A DNA stretch of 43,933 nucleotides. It comes from Acetobacter fallax. Lineage in GTDB: Bacteria; Pseudomonadota; Alphaproteobacteria; Acetobacterales; Acetobacteraceae. The position numbers and the translations under genes are program-made. The stretch covers positions 1 to 43,933 of the forward strand of contig NZ_WOSX01000029.1 of the NCBI RefSeq assembly GCF_011516735.1, given 5' to 3'. This document shows, one piece after another, positions 9,963-17,990 of the stretch. The notes under the pieces were generated by a model. The model ran no database searches and had not been told where the DNA came from. It worked only from the letters and a program-made list of their open reading frames with translations. Numbering within the stretch: position 1 is the stretch's first letter; every line of letters begins with the position of its first letter.

Positions 9963-10366
9963 ATGCCCGACGCGGACGTGCCTGTTGTGCAACTGTCATG
10001 CAACGAACCCTGATCCGGCATTTCATCTGGCTCCTGATCGTGGCCTGACCCCGCTGCGCCGCGAAGGCGTGCTGATCATCAGCAGTGGCCAGAGCTACCA
10101 CAACATGAATGGCTTTTTCGGACGCGCATCGGACCCTGACGCTGAAGCGTTCGACGCCTGACTGCGGGCGGTCATGCCTGATCCGGCCCGTCGTGACGCC
10201 GCTCTGGTGGAACGGGCGTCAACGATCGGCGCGCGATGCACACCCGCATGAGGATCATCTCCTGCCGCTCATGGTCGCCGCAGGTGCCGCGACCGGTGAA
10301 CCGGGCATCGTGGATTTCCATGGCCACGCCCCGGGAAAATCCATCTCCGGGTTCCGCTTCGGCTGA
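9963..10366 (+). pseudogene. remnant of a class III extradiol dioxygenase (DODA/YgiD, LigB family)
   Basis: Joining three frames gives a recognisable C-terminal half of a 4,5-DOPA-extradiol-dioxygenase-like protein: PDADVPVVQLS, then LTPLRREGVLIISSGQSYHN, then HPHEDHLLPLMVAAGAA and finally SGFRFG before the stop. Three lesions are visible: a frameshift near 10000-10012, an in-frame TGA at 10159-10161 where the family has Trp, and a second frameshift near 10230. The N-terminal half, with the metal-binding His residues, is missing, replaced by repeat copy B. The family cleaves catechol-type rings or acts on DOPA; this copy cannot work. Confidence 0.8.
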
Positions 10367-10648
10367 TCCCCGGCAAACCACAATCTCCCCGTAAAAAAGG
10401 ATACACCACACCAGAAAATCCATTAAAAAACCAGAATTACAGCAGGTAAAATCGTTACAAAACTGAATTTTATTCGAATAACAGATGATATTTATAAGGC
10501 ATATATTATACACGATGAATAAATTACATTCACTATGTCTGTCTGTTCAGTGACATACATCATAGCCTCCCAAATCCACCACACCGATGATCGCCCAGAC
10601 GGATCAGTCTCCGGTCCGCAAAATCCACAAAATGGAAATCACACGATT
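10367..10648. other. AT-rich leader of the esterase gene
   Basis: About 280 bases, clearly more AT-rich than the surroundings, especially 10430-10540 (runs such as GATATTTATAAGGCATATATTATACACG). It separates the dead dioxygenase from the next gene and presumably holds the esterase promoter. The esterase frame is open from an ATG at 10535, but that codon has no ribosome binding site. Confidence 0.45.
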
Positions 10649-11605
10649 ATGCCAAAGAATGTCGTAAATCCGGAATTTCTTCCCGTTCTGGCGAAAATGC
10701 CGTCTTTCGATGGCCTCTCGGAGCGCTCACTCCCAGAAGTGCGTGAAATTTTCCTCACCGCCGTCCGCCTCATAGAGGGCAGGCCCTCACCTGACGTCGA
10801 GAGCACGGAAAACTATATTCCAGGCCTCAACAACGCCCCTGATGTCCGCGTTCTGTCCTGGAGCCCTCGCAAAACCACCCCCGATGCGCCCGCCATGGTC
10901 TATATCCACGGCGGCGGTCTCGTCTCCGGACACCCGGAAGTCGATGATCCCAAATGCCAGATCCTCGCCAGCCGCCTCGGCATGCACATCTTCTCGGTCG
11001 ATTATCGCCTGGCCCCGGAAGTGAAATATCCCGGCGCCATCGAAGACTGTTACGCCGTGCTGAAATGGGTCCATGACAACGCCGCCCGCCTCGGCATCAA
11101 CCGCGACAAGGTCGTGGTCGCCGGTGAAAGCGCCGGCGGCGGCCTCAGCGCCGCTCTCTCTCTGATGGCCCGCGACAAAGGCGAATACAAACTCGCGTAT
11201 CAGGTGCTGATCTACCCGATGCTTGATGACCGCACAGCGACAAAGCAGAATCCGCCCCCGGCTTTCGGTGAATATGTCTGGACCCGTTCCGCGAACAAAT
11301 TCGCCTGGCAGGCCTATCTTGGTGACGCCGCCGGCGGCGATAAAACACCCGCTTACGCCTCCGCCGCCCGCGCGACAGACCTCACAGGCCTGCCCCCCAC
11401 CTTCATCGGCGTCGGCTCAATGGATCTCTTCCTGTGCGAGGATCTGGACTATGCCACCCGTCTGATGGCCGCCAGCGTCCCGACCGAAGTCTCCGTCGTC
11501 CCCGGCGCCTACCATGTGTTCGATATGTTCGTGCCCGGGGCCGAACTCTCAGAACGCTTCATGGATTCCTACTGCGCCGCCCTCAAACGCACCCTGAACC
11601 TCTGA
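10649..11605 (+). CDS. alpha/beta hydrolase, hormone-sensitive-lipase-like (family IV) esterase
   Basis: A 318-residue alpha/beta hydrolase. The oxyanion motif is YIHGGGLVSG, the nucleophile elbow GESAGGGLSAALS (GDSAG class), and the C-terminal part carries the Asp (VGSMDLF) and His (GAYHVFDMF) of the triad. These define the bacterial HSL family, which hydrolyses short-chain esters. It has no signal peptide and is cytoplasmic. I take the ATG at 10649 because the longer frame from 10535 adds a low-complexity leader without a Shine-Dalgarno sequence; GGAA lies 10-13 bases before 10649, so the start is only moderately secure. The natural substrate is unknown. Confidence 0.85.
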   Translation: MPKNVVNPEFLPVLAKMPSFDGLSERSLPEVREIFLTAVRLIEGRPSPDVESTENYIPGLNNAPDVRVLSWSPRKTTPDAPAMVYIHGGGLVSGHPEVDDPKCQILASRLGMHIFSVDYRLAPEVKYPGAIEDCYAVLKWVHDNAARLGINRDKVVVAGESAGGGLSAALSLMARDKGEYKLAYQVLIYPMLDDRTATKQNPPPAFGEYVWTRSANKFAWQAYLGDAAGGDKTPAYASAARATDLTGLPPTFIGVGSMDLFLCEDLDYATRLMAASVPTEVSVVPGAYHVFDMFVPGAELSERFMDSYCAALKRTLNL

Positions 11606-11689
11606 CACTCCCCCGAAACAGGCCCTTACAGCCTCCATCATCTCAGGGCCTGACCTCGTCAGCCCTGAGCCCCCGGTCAGCACTCAGTA

Positions 11690-11762
11690 AACGGGCGAAA
11701 TCGTCGAAACAGTCTTGTCGTTCTTCGTGATGCACAGGGGAGAAAGCTCGCATAAGACTGTA
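11690..11762. repeat. second repeat family, copy 1
   Basis: About 75 bases resembling 12690-12767 at roughly 70 percent by eye, with an identical core TCGTTCTTCGTGATGCACAG at 11718-11737. The two copies are direct repeats and bracket the Sel1-repeat gene. Confidence 0.6.
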
Positions 11763-11763
11763 T

Positions 11764-11778
11764 CCCCCCCCCCCCCCC
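11764..11778. repeat. homopolymer of 15 C
   Basis: An uninterrupted run of 15 C between repeat copy 1 and the end of the Sel1 gene. Tracts this long are prone to slippage. It is not inside a gene I can support. It lies 28 bases past the Sel1 stop, so it would affect at most the 3' UTR. It is also a place where sequencing errors are likely. Confidence 0.85.
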
Positions 11779-11805
11779 ACAGCCCCGACCGGCAAACCCC
11801 GGTCA

Positions 11806-12585
11806 TCAGCCAGCGGTCCGTGAGTCCCCGCCAGCCGCATCACCCGGCACATCAATCCCCATTTCCATCAGCCGCTCCCGGACCCGCGCCCGCAACACAT
11901 CATCTCCGTCCGCCCCCAGTTGCTCCAGCGACCGGTCCATCGCCAGCAGAATGTCAGACGTCGCATCCACAACCGCTTTCCGCCACCAGCCCAGAGCCTC
12001 GTCAACCAGCCCCGCTTCCGCCAGCGCCGTCGCATAATTATGCTGCCCGCGATAATCCCCACCCTCAGCCGAGCGCCGATACCATTCCAGCGCCGCCGCC
12101 GGGTTCCGCTCCGTCTCCCAGCCCTCCTCAAGAAACCGGCCCAGAATGTTCATGGATTTCGCATGACCCTTCCCCGCCGCCTCGCTGAACAGCGCAAAAG
12201 CCCGCGCCCGGTCCGCCGGCATCCCCAGCCCGCGTAACGTCAGAATGCCAAGATTATACCGCCCCCACTCATCCCCAAGCGCGGCAGCCCGCCCGTAATG
12301 CACCGCCGCCAGCGCCAGGTCCTTCCCGCACCCCCGCCCGAAATGATGACACCGCCCCAGCATATTATGCGCCGGCCCGAACCCCGCATCCGCCGCAATG
12401 GAAAACCAGCCCATCGCCGCCTTCGGATCGCTGGCCATATACTCACAATCAAGCAGCGCCTGACCCCACTGAACCTGCGCCAGAGGATCACCCTTCAGCG
12501 CCCCGATCCGGATCGCCTCAATATGCTCAGGAAGCGGCCCCCGCCCGACCCGAGGCCGCGCGGAACGACGCAGGGCGGAAAACAT
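11806..12585 (-). CDS. Sel1-repeat (TPR-like) protein
   Basis: A 259-residue protein made mostly of Sel1-like helical repeats, seen as recurring AxxxLGxxxxxGxG blocks: AQVQWGQALLDCEYMASDPK, AHNMLGRCHHFGRGCGKD, GRYNLGILTLRGLGMPADR, KSMNILGRFLEEGW and GQHNYATALAEAGLVDEA. It has no signal peptide. Sel1 proteins are interaction scaffolds. In related bacteria one commonly accompanies piuC, which here lies 2.1 kb upstream on the same strand with the gluconolactonase-like gene between, so an iron-related role is possible but inferred. The gene sits between two direct repeats exactly 1,000 bases apart. Confidence 0.82.
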   Translation of the reverse strand: MFSALRRSARPRVGRGPLPEHIEAIRIGALKGDPLAQVQWGQALLDCEYMASDPKAAMGWFSIAADAGFGPAHNMLGRCHHFGRGCGKDLALAAVHYGRAAALGDEWGRYNLGILTLRGLGMPADRARAFALFSEAAGKGHAKSMNILGRFLEEGWETERNPAAALEWYRRSAEGGDYRGQHNYATALAEAGLVDEALGWWRKAVVDATSDILLAMDRSLEQLGADGDDVLRARVRERLMEMGIDVPGDAAGGDSRTAG

Positions 12586-12689
12586 GAAACAGCCTGCCAG
12601 ATGTTATTGCGAGACAATCGCATTATCATCTCAACTCTGCCCAGGCAAGCGACAGACTCTCCTCCGCCCTGACACCACGCACATCAGCG

Positions 12690-12767
12690 AACAGGCGAAA
12701 TCGCTGAAACTGCCTTATCGTTCTTCGTGATGCACAGATGAGGAAAACTCACACAAGAGTCCATGTC
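12690..12767. repeat. second repeat family, copy 2
   Basis: Direct copy of 11690-11762, with the identical 20-base core at 12718-12737, just upstream of the Sel1 gene. On the minus strand both copies could encode short peptides (VHHEER / CITKNDK), but no intact gene is visible. Confidence 0.6.
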
Positions 12768-12895
12768 CCTGCAATGACAGGACATAATATGATCGATCCC
12801 ACCATTCGAAACCTCCCGGTTGATCCCAAAGTGGACATAACTCACCTCCCTGATCGGAACACAGGTCCTGATGAAAGTCCGGGCACCTTCCGGAG

Positions 12896-13175
12896 TCACC
12901 CAATAACCGCAGATCCCAAAGGTCTGAACGGCTGACTCACCATATCCATGTGCACGAATTTCTCCGCATTCTCCCGCAAACCAGCTTCAGTAAAGCTGAT
13001 GATGCAGGGCGAAAGACCCGGAACCGCGTCTGCCGTCAGAGTTGTATCGAAATTATTGCCCCGGAGCACAACATCCCGGCCTTCCGGCAGAGCTTCGATC
13101 ACCATCTCCGATTCCGGAATAAAGTTCCGGCAGGTAATACCAGAGGTTGTGAAGACTGACCTGTCGATGAGAGCA
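12896..13175 (-). pseudogene. probable gene remnant, unrecognised
   Basis: A minus-strand frame of about 93 codons runs from the edge of repeat copy C to 12896 with protein-like composition (for example FIPESEMVIEALPEGRDVVL and ENAEKFVHMDMVSQPF). It has no start or family I can name. Continuing downstream requires a frame change near 12925, after which TPEGARTFIRTCVPI could follow. This looks like the 3' part of a decayed gene whose 5' part was lost at the repeat boundary. It could also be chance coding in a GC-rich region. Confidence 0.35.
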
Positions 13176-13176
13176 T

Positions 13177-13358
13177 CCGGGCAGAGCCCGGATTCTGCTA
13201 ACCCTTTGAAAAATCACAGATCAACACGGAACGATAACAGAGCCTCTGCCGGGTCCCAGGGCAACGCCCTGAAGCAGGACAACCACAGAAAATCGGGAAT
13301 GTTTCACACCAAAAGCCTGGGCTCTGCCCGAACCCGTAAAGGGTCGCAGACCCTTTGA
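13177..13358 (-). repeat. multi-hairpin intergenic repeat, copy C (mainly inverted)
   Basis: Contains CCGGGC/GCCCGG at 13177-13191, CAGGGC/GCCCTG at 13257-13271, GGGC/GCCC at 13319-13329 and a perfect 8-bp stem AAAGGGTC/GACCCTTT at 13338-13356. The reverse complement of about 13175-13245 matches 9660-9730 of copy B almost base for base, including the AGGCTCTGTT and GATTTTTCAAAGGGTTAG stretches. It therefore lies inverted relative to B over that part. The remainder (13300-13358) is in the direct orientation. Confidence 0.75.
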
Positions 13359-13383
13359 TCCACGTTTGTCAGACCAACTGGCC

Positions 13384-14658
13384 TCAGGAAAATCCCGCGC
13401 CCTGCGTCGCGACATCCAGCGTAAAAATCGCATCCTGAGCACACATAAACAACCGGTCCCGCTGCGTCCCGCCAAACGTCAGATTGGAAATCCCGCGCGG
13501 CAGACGCAACCGCCCGATCCGTTTTCCCGCCGGATTAAAAACCAGCACCCCGCAAAGCCCGACCGGACCACTCGTCCCCACCCAGATATTCCCCGCCACA
13601 TCCGCCCGAACCCCGTCAGCGATCAGCGCCCGACCACCCACCATCATGTCACAGAACACACGCTGCCCCGACAACATCCCGGCCGAAACATCAAATGCAT
13701 AAATGGGAAAAGCCTCATTCGCCCCGCCCCCCTTCCGCCCGCTCGACACCACATAAAGCGTCTTCCCGTCAGGCGAAAAACAAAGACCGTTCGGCCCGAA
13801 CAGCTGCCCTTCGGAAAGAACCGCCGCGACCTCACCCGTTTTCGGATCAACCCGATAAACCCGCCCCGGCTGCGAAACCCTGCCCCCCATCTCCGTCAGA
13901 ACTTCGGCATCCAGATCCCACCGCACCGTCCCGCCGCCGGGACCAGCCGGCGCATCAGGATGCCCTTCCCACAACCGGTCGCCAAATGGCGGATCGGTAA
14001 ACCACACGCCCCCATCAGGATGAACCACCACATCATTCGGAGAATTCAGATGCTTCCCCTCACAGGCATCCGCCAGCACCTGGCACCGCCCGTCATGTTC
14101 CCACCGGATGACCCGCCTCAATCCGTGCTCGCAGCTTATCAGCCGACCGTCCGCATCAAACGTATTCCCGTTTGAATGATAACTTTCCTTCCGAAACACC
14201 GCCATCGTGCGCTCATTGTCGGAATACCGATACTGCACACTGCCAATCACATCACTGACCAGCAGAAACCGCCCCTCAACACACCAGGCCGGCCCCTCCA
14301 GCCATTTCACATCCCCCCGCCAGGCCTGCGTCAACAACGCATTCCCATAGAGCAGATCACGAAAAGACGGATCTTCGACAATAATATCCGGATCAGGCGC
14401 ATATCCCACCGGCGCCCCGTCCCCCCACATCCGGGGCGGCGCACTCACAACATCCGGCGGTGTGACAACAGCAACAGCCTCAGACGCAGGCCCTCTGGCG
14501 CTCGCTTTTTCAAAACCAGCCAGTACCCCGGCAAACATCGCGCAGACTGACCTCCTGCCAGTCTGAAAAATCCGTTCAGAATTCGTTTTTTCCGTCACCC
14601 TGATACCCCGTAACCATTTCCGGTCTGAACCGTCAGCATACCAGCCTTCACGATACAT
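13384..14658 (-). CDS. SMP-30/gluconolactonase/LRE-family lactonase, probably exported
   Basis: A 424-residue protein with a six-bladed beta-propeller of the SMP-30 family from about residue 80 on. Metal-site and family motifs are visible: WLEGPAW (Glu), HLNSPNDVVVHPDGGVWFTDP (Asn), FGPNGLCFSPDGKTLYV and LIADGVRADVAGNIWVG (Asp). The N-terminus carries GRRSVCAMFAGVLAGF, a possible twin-arginine-like export signal preceded by about 33 residues. GGAAAG ahead of the ATG at 14658 supports this start, while a GTG at 14598 would give a tidier signal. Periplasmic gluconolactonase would fit acetic acid bacteria, which oxidise glucose outside the membrane, but the family hydrolyses many lactones. Confidence 0.8.
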   Translation of the reverse strand: MYREGWYADGSDRKWLRGIRVTEKTNSERIFQTGRRSVCAMFAGVLAGFEKASARGPASEAVAVVTPPDVVSAPPRMWGDGAPVGYAPDPDIIVEDPSFRDLLYGNALLTQAWRGDVKWLEGPAWCVEGRFLLVSDVIGSVQYRYSDNERTMAVFRKESYHSNGNTFDADGRLISCEHGLRRVIRWEHDGRCQVLADACEGKHLNSPNDVVVHPDGGVWFTDPPFGDRLWEGHPDAPAGPGGGTVRWDLDAEVLTEMGGRVSQPGRVYRVDPKTGEVAAVLSEGQLFGPNGLCFSPDGKTLYVVSSGRKGGGANEAFPIYAFDVSAGMLSGQRVFCDMMVGGRALIADGVRADVAGNIWVGTSGPVGLCGVLVFNPAGKRIGRLRLPRGISNLTFGGTQRDRLFMCAQDAIFTLDVATQGAGFS

Positions 14659-14735
14659 CCCGTCTTTCCGGTCCCGATGACAGACGCATCAGCCCGAAAC
14701 AGCGTCAGAGCAGGAAACACCTGCCCGAAAACCCC

Positions 14736-15422
14736 TTAAAGATCGCACCACTGCCGCATCAGGTTATGATAAACATTCACCAGCCCCAAGACTGCCACAT
14801 CATCATCCGGCAGCCGTGACCGCAAATCCATAATCCTCTGATCAAAATCGAACAGAAGACGCCGCTGACTGTCCTCACGCACCATCGACTGCGTCCAGAA
14901 AAAAGACGCCCAGCGGCTCCCCCGCGTTACCGGCTGCACAGAATGCAGGACCGTCGTGTCATAAACAATCATGTCTCCCGCGGGCAGTTTCACCTCCCGC
15001 GTCCCGGACTCATCGTAAATCACCAGTTCCCCACCATCATATTCGTCAGGATCGGTCAGAAACAGTGTCGATGACACATCCGTCCTGATCCGCAATCCGC
15101 CGGAGTCCGGGACCGGACGCACCGCATTGTCCACATGAGCCCGAAACTCCATGCCCACATCATAACGATTGAAAAGCGGCGGCACGACACGCAGCGGAAT
15201 CACTGCGCTGTTAAACAACACATTCCGCCCCAATGCCCGCAAAATAAGTTCCGCCAGTTCCCGATGCTCAGGATGATTCAGAGGCAACTGAAGATTATTC
15301 TTCGCCCGAGCCGATTGCTGTCCCGCCGTCACCTTTCCATCGCCCCAGGATGCAGCCTCCAGAACAGAACAACAGCGCGCCAGTTCCTCTTTCGTCAGCA
15401 CATCCGGAATATGAAGCAACAT
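14736..15422 (-). CDS. piuC: Fe(II)/2-oxoglutarate-dependent dioxygenase, PiuC/YbiX type
   Basis: PKHX-type hydroxylase of 228 residues. It starts MLLHIPDVLTKEELARC, has the iron ligands in RAHVDNAVRP (HxD) and VLHSVQPVTRGSRWASFFW (His, then the Arg that binds 2-oxoglutarate). The AGQQSARAKNNLQL block near residue 45 is diagnostic of this family. GGGGGAAACGAAA precedes the ATG at 15422; the frame itself opens at 15464. PiuC homologues are iron-regulated and encoded beside TonB siderophore receptors, but their substrate is not known. No receptor is adjacent here (one is at 34294-36633), and I do not see a Fur box upstream. Confidence 0.87.
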   Translation of the reverse strand: MLLHIPDVLTKEELARCCSVLEAASWGDGKVTAGQQSARAKNNLQLPLNHPEHRELAELILRALGRNVLFNSAVIPLRVVPPLFNRYDVGMEFRAHVDNAVRPVPDSGGLRIRTDVSSTLFLTDPDEYDGGELVIYDESGTREVKLPAGDMIVYDTTVLHSVQPVTRGSRWASFFWTQSMVREDSQRRLLFDFDQRIMDLRSRLPDDDVAVLGLVNVYHNLMRQWCDL

Positions 15423-15925
15423 TTTCGTTTCCCCCTGACCGCCTCGCAAAGCGACAACAACCATTCTGTAAGCACCATGTCAGACACTTTCAGGCAACAC
15501 ACTCCGGCCCGCATCCATAAAGCGTCACCCACACCGCCCGGGCATCCGCACCGGACAGCCCGTCAGCCTCGCCATCACCGATTCAGATCCGAAACAAAAA
15601 AGTCCATAAAACTCCGGACTTTTCACCCCCGTATCCAAACGTCCCGGCAACATCCCAAACAGTTTCATACGCCCGGCAACAAACAAAAATCCCCGCACCA
15701 GGGCGGGGACATCTCTGCTTTCTCGTTTGCGTCAGAAACCCTGTCAGACCCACCACACCAGAGGCCACAATGCCCGTCACCTCCGCAGCATCACCAGGAG
15801 CCAGCCCGCAACACACTCATTCCGAAATAAATAAACGTGCCAGGAATGTCACAACAGCCCCCATTACACCCGCCACCGAACCCCCTGCCCGTTCCGGAAA
15901 ACCAGCCGAACAGAAGTCCCCGAAA
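15423..15925. other. intergenic region between piuC and the znu-associated gene
   Basis: About 500 bases with no supported gene. A minus-strand terminator lies at 15681-15709. The 215 bases between that terminator and the stop at 15926 contain only short frames; one (15816-15583) runs through the terminator and so is unlikely. The stretch could be a long 3' UTR or a small RNA ending at the terminator. Confidence 0.4.
15681..15709 (-). terminator. intrinsic terminator on the minus strand
   Basis: Perfect 7-bp stem TCCCCGC / GCGGGGA (15690-15696 with 15703-15709), six-base loop, followed on the minus strand by TTTTTGTTT. It would end transcripts arriving from the znuABC side, about 215 bases past the last gene, before piuC. 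Confidence 0.8.
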
Positions 15926-16312
15926 TCAGTCACCCTGGCCAGGAGCCAGATGCTGCACCCGGGACGCACGACCGGCAGAGTCGTAATAGATCACACTGTC
16001 TCCACGCCGCTGCGCATACCCGTCAGGCTTGCCGTCCTTCGACCAGAACAGCAGCCGGTCCAGATCAGGCTGTTCCTGAATCCGATCTCCCGCCGGACGG
16101 CTGATATAGCTGTAATCCTTCCGCACCCGCGTCGCATTGATGCGCGATGCCATCGCATGCATGTCCGGCCCCGATTTGTCGTCGTCGCCCCCTTCGCCAC
16201 CACCGCCACCGCCGTCTCCGCCACCACCCGGCGGCTGAGCCAGAACCGGCCCGGCCATCAGACAGACCAGAAGCGCCGCACCACATCCACGCCACAGCAA
16301 TTTGCGTCTCAC
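15926..16312 (-). CDS. small exported Gly/Asp-rich protein, unknown function
   Basis: Reading from a GTG at 16312, preceded by AAGGA at seven bases, gives 128 residues: a Sec signal (RRKLLWRGCGAALLVCLMAG, cleavage after VLA), a PPGGGGDGGGGGGEGGDDD linker, then a compact domain with YSYISRPAGD, LLFWSKDGKPDGYAQ and YYDSAGRASRVQHLAPG. I do not recognise a family. It follows znuB by 110 bases on the same strand, so it may be co-transcribed with the zinc uptake genes. A role in periplasmic metal handling is a guess from position; the acidic glycine-rich linker is not a classic zinc-binding His tract. The longer frame from 16390 lacks a good ribosome site. Confidence 0.65.
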   Translation of the reverse strand: MRRKLLWRGCGAALLVCLMAGPVLAQPPGGGGDGGGGGGEGGDDDKSGPDMHAMASRINATRVRKDYSYISRPAGDRIQEQPDLDRLLFWSKDGKPDGYAQRRGDSVIYYDSAGRASRVQHLAPGQGD

Positions 16313-16422
16313 TGTCCCATCCTTCTCAGCCAGTCGCCAGACATCACAGATCATTCTCACCCGGTTTTCGCCGGACAGGCAACAAACCACCCCGTCACAA
16401 ACCTCATGTCAGAACTGCACTG

Positions 16423-17205
16423 TCACAAGCGGCGCAGCCCCGCCAGTAAAAAGACCACCACGCTAAGCACGGCAATCCAGAAAGAAACCGGCCAGTCCGT
16501 CCACCATGACAGCGTCAGCCCACCCCAGGCCTCGCCCAGCGCCAGCCCGGTCGCACACAGAATGCCGACTGGCGGCGCCAGCCCCATCCGCTGCGCCGCC
16601 GCCCCTGGTCCCACCATCAGCGTAAAGACGAGCAGCACGCCGGTAATCTGGGCACACTCCGCTGTCGCCGCCCCCACAAGCATCAGAAACAGCGTCGAGA
16701 CCAGCCGCAGACTGACACCCCGCGCCTCCGCCAGTTCCGGCTGCAAACTGGCAAACAGCAGCGGCCGCGACAACAGCCCCAGAACCACCAGCCCCGCCAC
16801 CGCCGAAGCCGCCAGCGAGGCCAGCATCCCCCCGCTCACCCCCAGCACATTACCAAACAGCAGCGCCGTCGCCGTAGCCGCAGACCGCGTCAGCAAATGC
16901 AGAAACAACACCCCGAAACCCATGGCCAGCGACAACACCATCCCGATCGCCACATCCCGCTCTCCCGTGTCGCGACCTGTCAGCCCCATCGCCCCGCCAG
17001 CCACAACCGCTGCTCCAAGCAGCCCCGCCAGCGGCGAGATCCCGGCCAGCGCCGCCCCTGCCGCTCCGGCAAAGGCAATATGAGACAGCGCATGCCCCGC
17101 GAAACTCTGCCCCCGAAGCACCAGAAACCAGCCCACCGGGCCAGCCAGCAATGCCACACAGGCCGAAGCTGCGAACGCCATGCGCATGAAGTCATAAGCC
17201 AGCAT
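16423..17205 (-). CDS. znuB: zinc ABC transporter permease
   Basis: Inner-membrane permease of the ABC-3 family, 260 residues, with about eight hydrophobic segments and the signature GQSFAGHALSHIAFAGAAGA near the N-terminus. ITGVLLVFTLMVGPGAAAQ is the conserved late segment. The start ATG at 17205 overlaps the znuC stop (TGATG), so the two are translationally coupled. With ZnuC and ZnuA it imports Zn(II); Mn(II) importers share the fold, but the divergent zur gene argues for zinc. Confidence 0.88.
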   Translation of the reverse strand: MLAYDFMRMAFAASACVALLAGPVGWFLVLRGQSFAGHALSHIAFAGAAGAALAGISPLAGLLGAAVVAGGAMGLTGRDTGERDVAIGMVLSLAMGFGVLFLHLLTRSAATATALLFGNVLGVSGGMLASLAASAVAGLVVLGLLSRPLLFASLQPELAEARGVSLRLVSTLFLMLVGAATAECAQITGVLLVFTLMVGPGAAAQRMGLAPPVGILCATGLALGEAWGGLTLSWWTDWPVSFWIAVLSVVVFLLAGLRRL

Positions 17206-17990
17206 CAGAGCCCGTCCGCACTCACCAGAACCCGGCCCGACGGTGCATGACACACCTCCACCGGCGCCCCGTACAAGGCCGACAACACCTCACTCGTCAC
17301 CACCTCATCCACCGGCCCGATCCGCGCCTGACCACGCGCCAGACACAGCACGGTATCCATCACCCCCATCAACGGATTGATGTCATGCGCCGAGCAGATC
17401 ACCGTCATCTCCCGCTTCCGCGCCACATCCCGCAGCAGAAGCGCCATCTCCCGCATCCGCGCCGGATCCAGACTGGCCAGCGGCTCATCCAGCAACAGCA
17501 GACGCGGCGACCCCAGCAACGCCTGCGCAATCAGCAACCGCTGCCGCTCCCCGCCCGAGAGCGACCCAAGCCGCCGGTCCGCCAGCGACACGGCATCCAC
17601 CGCTTCCAGCACCGCCTCGATTTCTGCATAACCGGCACGCGAAACCCACGGCACGCCCCATTTTCCGCCATCAAATCCGGACGCGAGCAAATCACGTCCG
17701 GTCAGCGTCGCCCCGTTCGGCGTCCGGCTCTGCGGCATATACCCGATGCTGCGGCTTCCCCGTGTCACAGCATCGCCAAACAGCATGATGTCGCCACTCT
17801 CAACCTGTACCAGACCAAGCAACGCCCGCAGAAATGTCGTCTTCCCCGCCCCGTTCGGACCAAACAGCCCTACAAAACTTCCGGCCTCAACGGTCAGACT
17901 GATATCCGACAAAATCGCGTGGCTGCCCACATCAAGCGTCACTCCACGACAGCAAACCGCACTCCCGCGCCTCCCCGGTGCTTTTATCAC
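17205..17990 (-). CDS. znuC: zinc ABC transporter ATP-binding protein
   Basis: ABC ATPase of 261 residues: Walker A GPNGAGKTT, Q-loop YMPQSR, signature LSGGERQR, Walker B LLLLDEPLASLD and switch His in CSAHDINPL. It starts with GTG at 17990, inside a four-base GTGA overlap with the end of znuA, so the order is znuA-znuC-znuB with coupled translation throughout. It energises zinc uptake through ZnuB. Confidence 0.9.
   Translation of the reverse strand: MIKAPGRRGSAVCCRGVTLDVGSHAILSDISLTVEAGSFVGLFGPNGAGKTTFLRALLGLVQVESGDIMLFGDAVTRGSRSIGYMPQSRTPNGATLTGRDLLASGFDGGKWGVPWVSRAGYAEIEAVLEAVDAVSLADRRLGSLSGGERQRLLIAQALLGSPRLLLLDEPLASLDPARMREMALLLRDVARKREMTVICSAHDINPLMGVMDTVLCLARGQARIGPVDEVVTSEVLSALYGAPVEVCHAPSGRVLVSADGL

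Noticed and set aside
16147..16449. His/Arg-rich frame suggesting a metal-binding protein near znuB
   Set aside because: It is antisense to the Gly/Asp-rich exported protein; the histidines come from reading GC-rich codons backwards.
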